Shown here in pieces: positions 50,485 to 55,639 of a stretch of DNA of 55,639 nucleotides. This stretch comes from Bacillus altitudinis 41KF2b (lineage in GTDB: Bacteria; Bacillota; Bacilli; Bacillales; Bacillaceae). The stretch covers positions 1 to 55,639 of the forward strand of contig NZ_ASJC01000014.1 in NCBI RefSeq assembly GCF_000691145.1, given 5' to 3'. The stretch's first letter is position 1, and each line of letters starts with the position of its first letter. The notes below the pieces were generated by a model. It was given only the letters and a program-made list of their open reading frames with translations, made no database searches and had not been told where the DNA came from. Made by a program: the position numbers and the translations under genes.

Positions 50485-50925
50485 CTATGTGTAAAGGTTA
50501 ATCAATAAACCTTTTATTTCTCCAATACGTTCAAGCAAATCAATCGAGGGTTTCTCCTGATTCATCATATCCTCTGTTAACTCAATCAGCTTTTCATCTA
50601 ATGCTTTGACTAAAGCGAGTGTTCGCGTGTTGCCATAAATGTCAAAGCTCCTTGATGTCTCTATATTTAATCCATTATCGACTGTTTCTTTTACAAAGCG
50701 TTTCACAAGTCCTTTAAACCTAGCCAAATCTTTAAGGTTTCGTGACTTTGTCAGTTTCTTGCCGAAGACTTCGATATCGCTCAGCATGACTGTCAGCTGC
50801 TCTAAACGCATTTTACCACTTTGTGTCTCCATCGATGATTTAAACGATGCTGAAGTTTGGCTTCCTTTCATCGCTTGAAGTTCACGCTTTTCTAAAAGCA
50901 GCCGCATATCTTGATTAATTTTCAC
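50485..50925 (-). CDS. yaaR: DUF327 protein YaaR
   Basis: 146 aa starting at GTG. A mostly helical, charged protein: SGKMRLEQLTVMLSDIEVFG and DLARFKGLVKRFVKETVDNG are conserved in the YaaR family. No catalytic motif or membrane segment. The function is unknown; its constant place between darA and holB suggests a link to replication or signalling, not proven. Confidence 0.85.
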   Translation of the reverse strand: MKINQDMRLLLEKRELQAMKGSQTSASFKSSMETQSGKMRLEQLTVMLSDIEVFGKKLTKSRNLKDLARFKGLVKRFVKETVDNGLNIETSRSFDIYGNTRTLALVKALDEKLIELTEDMMNQEKPSIDLLERIGEIKGLLINLYT

Positions 50926-50937
50926 AGCAACCCATCC

Positions 50938-51981
<1,044 letters not shown>

Positions 51982-51985
<4 letters not shown>

Positions 51986-53388
51986 AGTGTCTCCTCTTCT
52001 ATATAAACATATAATTTTCTCTGGTGAATCACCTGACTTGCTTGCACATGAACTTGATGCCCAAGCAAACGGCTTAACGTCTCAACTTGATCTGATTCAA
52101 TAGGTTCTCCTTTGATCATCAAAGGAATGCCAGGCGGATAGGGAATGACCGATTCTGCACTAATCCGGCCAGCTGCTTTTTCGAATGGAACAGCTTCTAC
52201 ATCTCGCTTTTGCTGATCGTGCTCTAAGAAGAGCGATCCCGTTTGAGGCTCTTTTTTTATAAGCAATGAATCACTTTGCTGAAGAGCCTGCTCTATAGCT
52301 GTAAAAGGAACGTCCTTTGTCTGTCCTAGACCAAAAACGAGTAAGACTTGATGTTCATCCGCAAGTTCTGGGTGAACCTCCACCGACTCAAGCACCTTTT
52401 TTAGTTCATAGCCTGTCAGCCCTTTTGTTGAACGAATGACACATTTTAATGGATCCATAGGTAAAGAGTCAGACTCAACCACTTCGAGATTGGAGATCAT
52501 ATTGAACTGTGCTTTCAGATTTGCCAAGTCTCTCATGATTTCGTCCATTAACCCTTTTCCCTTCAACTCCTCCACATAAGCTCTCGCCACATCTAACGAA
52601 GCCATAATTGGATAGGAAGGTGAACTGCTTTGAAGCATCGTTAATAACGTCTTTATCCGCTTCACATCAATTCGGTCTCCTTGAAGATGAAGATAAGACC
52701 CCATCGTCATTGCCGGAAGGGTTTTATGTGCTGATTGTACCACCACGTCTGCTCCATAGGAAAGGGCAGATGGAGGAAAGGCACCGCCTAATACAAAATG
52801 AGCACCATGCGCCTCATCAACTAATACAATGATGCCAGCTTCATGACACATTTGAATGAGCCCTGATAAATCCGCTGCATGTCCGTAGTAGTTCGGATAT
52901 GTCAAAACGATTGCCCGGCAGTTAGGATGTGTCGCCATAGCTTGTTTGACTGTTTCCTCCGTCACGTGAGTTGGGACGTGCAAGTACGGATCACTCTCAG
53001 TTTCTAACATAATAGGCGTCGCTCCCGCAAGCTCAATCGCATGGAACACAGACTTATGACAATTTCGCTGAACGAAAATGCCCTCCCCAGCCTGACACGC
53101 AGACATCACCATTGCCAAATTGCCAACGGTTGTGCCATTCACAAGGAAAAAACTTTGTTTAGCTCCATATAGCTTTGCCAATAAATCCTCTGCCTCTTGA
53201 ATCACCCCAGTCGGATGGTGAAGATCATCTAGACCTTCAAGTTCTGTCACATCCAGCTGAAGAATGGATGCATAATAGGACCGTGCCTCATCAAAAAAGA
53301 CATCTCCATTGTGATGTCCCGGAACGTGAAAAGAATAGGGCTTCTTTTCCGCATGTTGTGATAATGCTGTATATAAAGGTGTTTTCAA
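51982..53388 (-). CDS. yaaO: Orn/Lys/Arg decarboxylase-family protein YaaO
   Basis: 468 aa fold-type I PLP enzyme starting at TTG (AAAAGGG upstream). Features: FHVPGHHNG near the N-terminus, VDEAHGAH (190-197, PLP-stacking His/Asp) and [10 protein letters not shown] with Lys222 as the Schiff-base lysine. The wing domain of large enteric enzymes is absent. Substrate (lysine, arginine or other) is not determined by sequence. Overlaps tmk. Confidence 0.9.
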
Positions 53389-53465
53389 ACAAATCGACCC
53401 TTTTCACTTAAACGATATCTTATATCTATTATAACGTTCAAACAAGTGAACTGAAAGATGGATTC

Positions 53466-54530
53466 TCATTCCTTTATTGGTTTATGATTCACCAGCTTCT
53501 GCTCTGCCTCATACATGCTGCTTTTTAATTGTGCTCGTTCTTGGCTCCCATGTTCTTTTACCTCCAACGTTTCCTGCAATGTTTCGGCCAATTGGCGCTG
53601 AACCTTTTTCAACGTATCTATAGGCGTTAAGGATGCATCTTCAAGAAGCTGTCCTTGCTGCTTCGATACCTGTTCATATGTTTGCTGGATACGCTGCTCA
53701 AGCGCTGAATTGGCTCGCTGCTGAATATGATTGAACGCAATCGACATTTGGTTGATCCATAAAGGAATTGATGCGGAAACAGTTGATTGAATATGATTGG
53801 CTAATGTATGGTTTGTATGCTGAATCATTCGAATTTGGGCATTACATTGCAGTGCAATTTGACGGCTCAACAGCAAATCATACTTCCGTTCTTTTAATCT
53901 CTCCATATATTCTTCTTCATCGACTTCCCGACTCATCAATTGCTCCTCTAATGTCCGATCATGTGACTGTGTTGATTCTGTTAGGGCATGTCGCTCTAAC
54001 AGCGTCAATTTTGCTTCAACTGCTGCAACCTGTAACGTCATCTCTTGAAAGTATGATTGATTTTCTTCAAATAAACGCTCCAATAACTTATGGTCCGAAA
54101 TTAACACGCCTCTGGCGTAACGAAGCCTTGCTGACAATCTCTCTATCTGTGCTTCTGCTTGTTTAAAACGAGATATGATCTCCTGAGTAGAACGCTTTTC
54201 TCGCTGAAAAAACCTTAAAAAAAAGCCTCGCTTCTTTGGCAATAAATCCTCTGGCTCCACTAAATGCAGTTGCTGCAAAAAAGCTTCTAGAACGTCTCCG
54301 ATTTGATCAATATCTTTTTTCTCCACATATTGCATCATTTGTTTTGATTGTTCTAACAATCGTTCCTGCACACGTGTGCCATAGAAAAGCAGTTTTTGTG
54401 GATGGTCAGGGATCTTCTCAGCTCGCTGTAGCGCCTCCTGCTTTTCCTCATCAGATAAGGTATCAAACACCCGAAACGGAAGATCTGTAGTAGATGAGGC
54501 TGGTGGTATGACTGGATCTTCTGGTTTCAT
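53466..54530 (-). CDS. yaaN: TelA-like toxic-anion resistance family protein YaaN
   Basis: 354 aa. Largely alpha-helical with long coiled-coil stretches (about 100-330): ERLFEENQSYFQEMTLQVAA, QIRMIQHTNHTLANHIQSTVSASIP. No membrane segment. TelA proteins are associated with tellurite and cell-wall antimicrobial tolerance, but their biochemistry is unknown. The ATG has AAAGGAGT upstream. It lies 21 nt after xpaC and the two form an operon. Confidence 0.88.
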   Translation of the reverse strand: MKPEDPVIPPASSTTDLPFRVFDTLSDEEKQEALQRAEKIPDHPQKLLFYGTRVQERLLEQSKQMMQYVEKKDIDQIGDVLEAFLQQLHLVEPEDLLPKKRGFFLRFFQREKRSTQEIISRFKQAEAQIERLSARLRYARGVLISDHKLLERLFEENQSYFQEMTLQVAAVEAKLTLLERHALTESTQSHDRTLEEQLMSREVDEEEYMERLKERKYDLLLSRQIALQCNAQIRMIQHTNHTLANHIQSTVSASIPLWINQMSIAFNHIQQRANSALEQRIQQTYEQVSKQQGQLLEDASLTPIDTLKKVQRQLAETLQETLEVKEHGSQERAQLKSSMYEAEQKLVNHKPIKE

Positions 54531-54551
54531 CGAGTTTGACTCCTTTCATGT

Positions 54552-55166
54552 CTATTTTTTAATCATTTTATCGGCCACTTCAAGTTCAATATGAAGTGCT
54601 TCTATATCTCTTCCTAAAACTTGCTGTAAATCATTCGTCAATTGCTTTTGCAGTTCAGTCAGCGTGACTCGAGTTTGGCTTAATGTCATTTCAAGCTCAT
54701 GGCTACGATTCGGCTGATTATACAGCAGTGCATATTTCTCAGTTAATTCAACAACAGAATCCAAACTCTCAAAATAAAACCGCTGTGCATCATAAAACCG
54801 GTTCGGTTCCTTTTTTGTTATCGTATAGATGCGTCGTGCAAGCCGAAGAATTTCATAATTATGCTTGATCGTCTGTACGTTCTTCACAGCAAATAAAGCT
54901 TTCTTCAAACGAACCAGCTTTTGCCCGGCTTCTTTTAGATGCTGTTTAATATATACATAATCACTGCGAGACAGTCCGTGTTTCTTCAAAAACAACTGGA
55001 AGGCAGCCCATCGGCTTCCTGCAAACATCACACCCCACCCAATCATCGCATACAGTATCGACAATCCAACATGATGATGGAAAACACCAATACTGACAGT
55101 TAAAATCACCAGCGAAAAAAGAGTAGAGAGAACGGCCCATACAAATGTGTAAAAAATTGATTTCAT
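54552..55166 (-). CDS. xpaC: XpaC family membrane protein
   Basis: 204 aa from the second of two ATGs (AGGAG 9 nt upstream). Two N-terminal hydrophobic segments (about 3-24 and 28-48) are followed by a helical cytoplasmic region (about 60-204) with heptad-like leucines. Named for hydrolysis of 5-bromo-4-chloroindolyl phosphate in B. subtilis. The true role is unknown; its pairing with TelA-type yaaN is conserved. Confidence 0.87.
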   Translation of the reverse strand: MKSIFYTFVWAVLSTLFSLVILTVSIGVFHHHVGLSILYAMIGWGVMFAGSRWAAFQLFLKKHGLSRSDYVYIKQHLKEAGQKLVRLKKALFAVKNVQTIKHNYEILRLARRIYTITKKEPNRFYDAQRFYFESLDSVVELTEKYALLYNQPNRSHELEMTLSQTRVTLTELQKQLTNDLQQVLGRDIEALHIELEVADKMIKK

Positions 55167-55272
55167 GTTCATCGACTCCTATGAATAATCAGGCTCTCTG
55201 TTTATCTTATTATTTATTACGGTTGATGTCCAAACTAAGTTCCAAAAAACAGGCCCAATCCCCGATTGCCCA

Positions 55273-55296
55273 TAAAAAAAGACCATCTAATGGTCT
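55273..55296 (-). terminator. Terminator after csfB
   Basis: Minus strand AGACCAT-TAG-ATGGTCT followed by TTTTTT. Confidence 0.85.
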
Positions 55297-55486
55297 ATGA
55301 ATACAAAGGCGGCGTATGAAGATTTTTAAGCTTTCTTACATAATCAGCATAACTAGGATCCGAGGTTGATGTAGAAATTAACTTCCGTTCACAATCTCGG
55401 CATAAAAACTGATGATATAAATAAATTCCCTTTGTTTTTTTCTCTTCACAAATCAAACAAATTGCTTCTCGCTCTTTTTTGCTCAT
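55295..55486 (-). CDS. csfB: Anti-sigma-G factor Gin/CsfB
   Basis: 63 aa from ATG at 55486 with GGAGGTG 5 nt upstream; 15 codons further upstream are rejected because they run into the promoter. Zinc ribbon: Cys10/Cys13 (CLIC) and Cys29/Cys32 (CRDC). In B. subtilis it holds sigma-G (and sigma-E in the mother cell) inactive until the proper time. A forespore-type promoter precedes it. Confidence 0.93.
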   Translation of the reverse strand: MSKKEREAICLICEEKKTKGIYLYHQFLCRDCERKLISTSTSDPSYADYVRKLKNLHTPPLYS

Positions 55487-55510
55487 TGTGACACCTCCAC
55501 TTATAGCTTC

Positions 55511-55539
55511 AGTATGCCCTAGCGCTTTCAATTGTATAC
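55511..55539 (-). promoter_or_regulatory. Forespore (sigma-F) promoter of csfB
   Basis: Minus strand GTATA (55535-55539), an 18-bp spacer and CATACT (55511-55516) within GGGCATACTG, fitting sigma-F. Same layout as the fin promoter. Confidence 0.65.
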
Positions 55540-55605
55540 AAAATTAAGAATGTTTTAGATGATAGTTTAGTATATGTATCCATGCCAGATCGAGTGTTTG
55601 TTCCT

Positions 55606-55639
55606 TTTTTAAAACACAAAAAAGACCAGTTCCGATTGG
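55606..55639 (-). terminator. Right arm of a terminator cut by the window edge
   Basis: Minus strand begins CCAATCGGAACTGGTCTTTTTTG: a GC-containing arm followed by six T, typical of the right arm of an intrinsic terminator. The left arm and its gene lie outside. In B. subtilis an rRNA operon ends here. Confidence 0.4.

Noticed and set aside
53466..55166. Tellurite-resistance or defence island (yaaN-xpaC)
   Set aside because: These are conserved Bacillus core genes in their usual place; no accessory or mobile genes flank them.
55518..55531. Catabolite-responsive (cre)-like TGAAAGCGCTAG near the csfB promoter
   Set aside because: The last part of the cre consensus does not match, and it lies inside the spacer of a forespore promoter.

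Overview
The window is a stretch of Firmicutes chromosome that keeps the gene order of the Bacillus subtilis origin-proximal region between csfB and lysS, shown here in reverse, so almost every gene is on the minus strand. Protein identities, the sporulation gene set and low-to-moderate GC point to the genus Bacillus. Sequence divergence from B. subtilis suggests a relative such as the B. pumilus group (inference; no search was run). About 55 protein genes, five intact tRNA genes, one tRNA remnant and the extreme 5' end of a 16S rRNA gene are recognisable. I saw no prophage, insertion sequence, CRISPR array or defence island. Most of the window is housekeeping and sporulation core.

Layout from right to left, the direction of transcription. 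(1) 55.6-48.3 kb: csfB (anti-sigma), xpaC-yaaN, yaaO-tmk-darA-yaaR-holB-ricT-yabA, covering c-di-AMP sensing, clamp loading, dTMP synthesis and replication control. (2) 48.2-46.3 kb: trmN6-yazA-rsmI, RNA modification, with convergent plus-strand abrB. (3) 45.5-38.1 kb: metS, tatD, rpfB, rnmV, rsmA, yabG, veg. (4) 37.9-30.6 kb: sspF, ispE, purR-ridA, spoVG, glmU-prs, ctc, pth, fin. (5) 30.5-20.9 kb: mfd, spoVT, yabM-yabN-rqcP, yabP-yabQ-divIC, yabR. (6) 20.8-20.1 kb: a tRNA array. (7) 20.0-9.8 kb: spoIIE, yabS-yabT, tilS-hprT, ftsH, coaX, hslO. (8) 9.7-0.35 kb: yacD, cysK, then the folate cluster pabB-pabA-pabC-sul-folB-folK with yazB-dusB-lysS. (9) 0.3-0 kb: tandem rRNA promoters, the leader, and the start of 16S.

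Regulatory signals can be read directly for many genes: a sigma-B promoter for ctc, sigma-H for spoVG, the 21-bp-spaced Spo0A-type promoter of spoIIE, forespore-type promoters for fin and csfB, sigma-E for yabP, sigma-K for yabG, tandem consensus sigma-A promoters for veg, and Spo0A boxes at abrB. Intrinsic terminators separate most units.

The least ordinary parts are small. The tRNA array carries an exact 111-bp repeat (135-bp period) holding tRNA-Met, plus a 31-bp tRNA-Glu 3' remnant. folB has no canonical start codon and apparently begins at AUC. rpfB has a similar Shine-Dalgarno/AUC arrangement, and an ECF-type promoter points antisense into it. A short metS leader contains a perfect intrinsic terminator, and the abrB-metS gap holds an orphan terminator built from TGTCG repeats. 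I did not find a wholly new multigene system.
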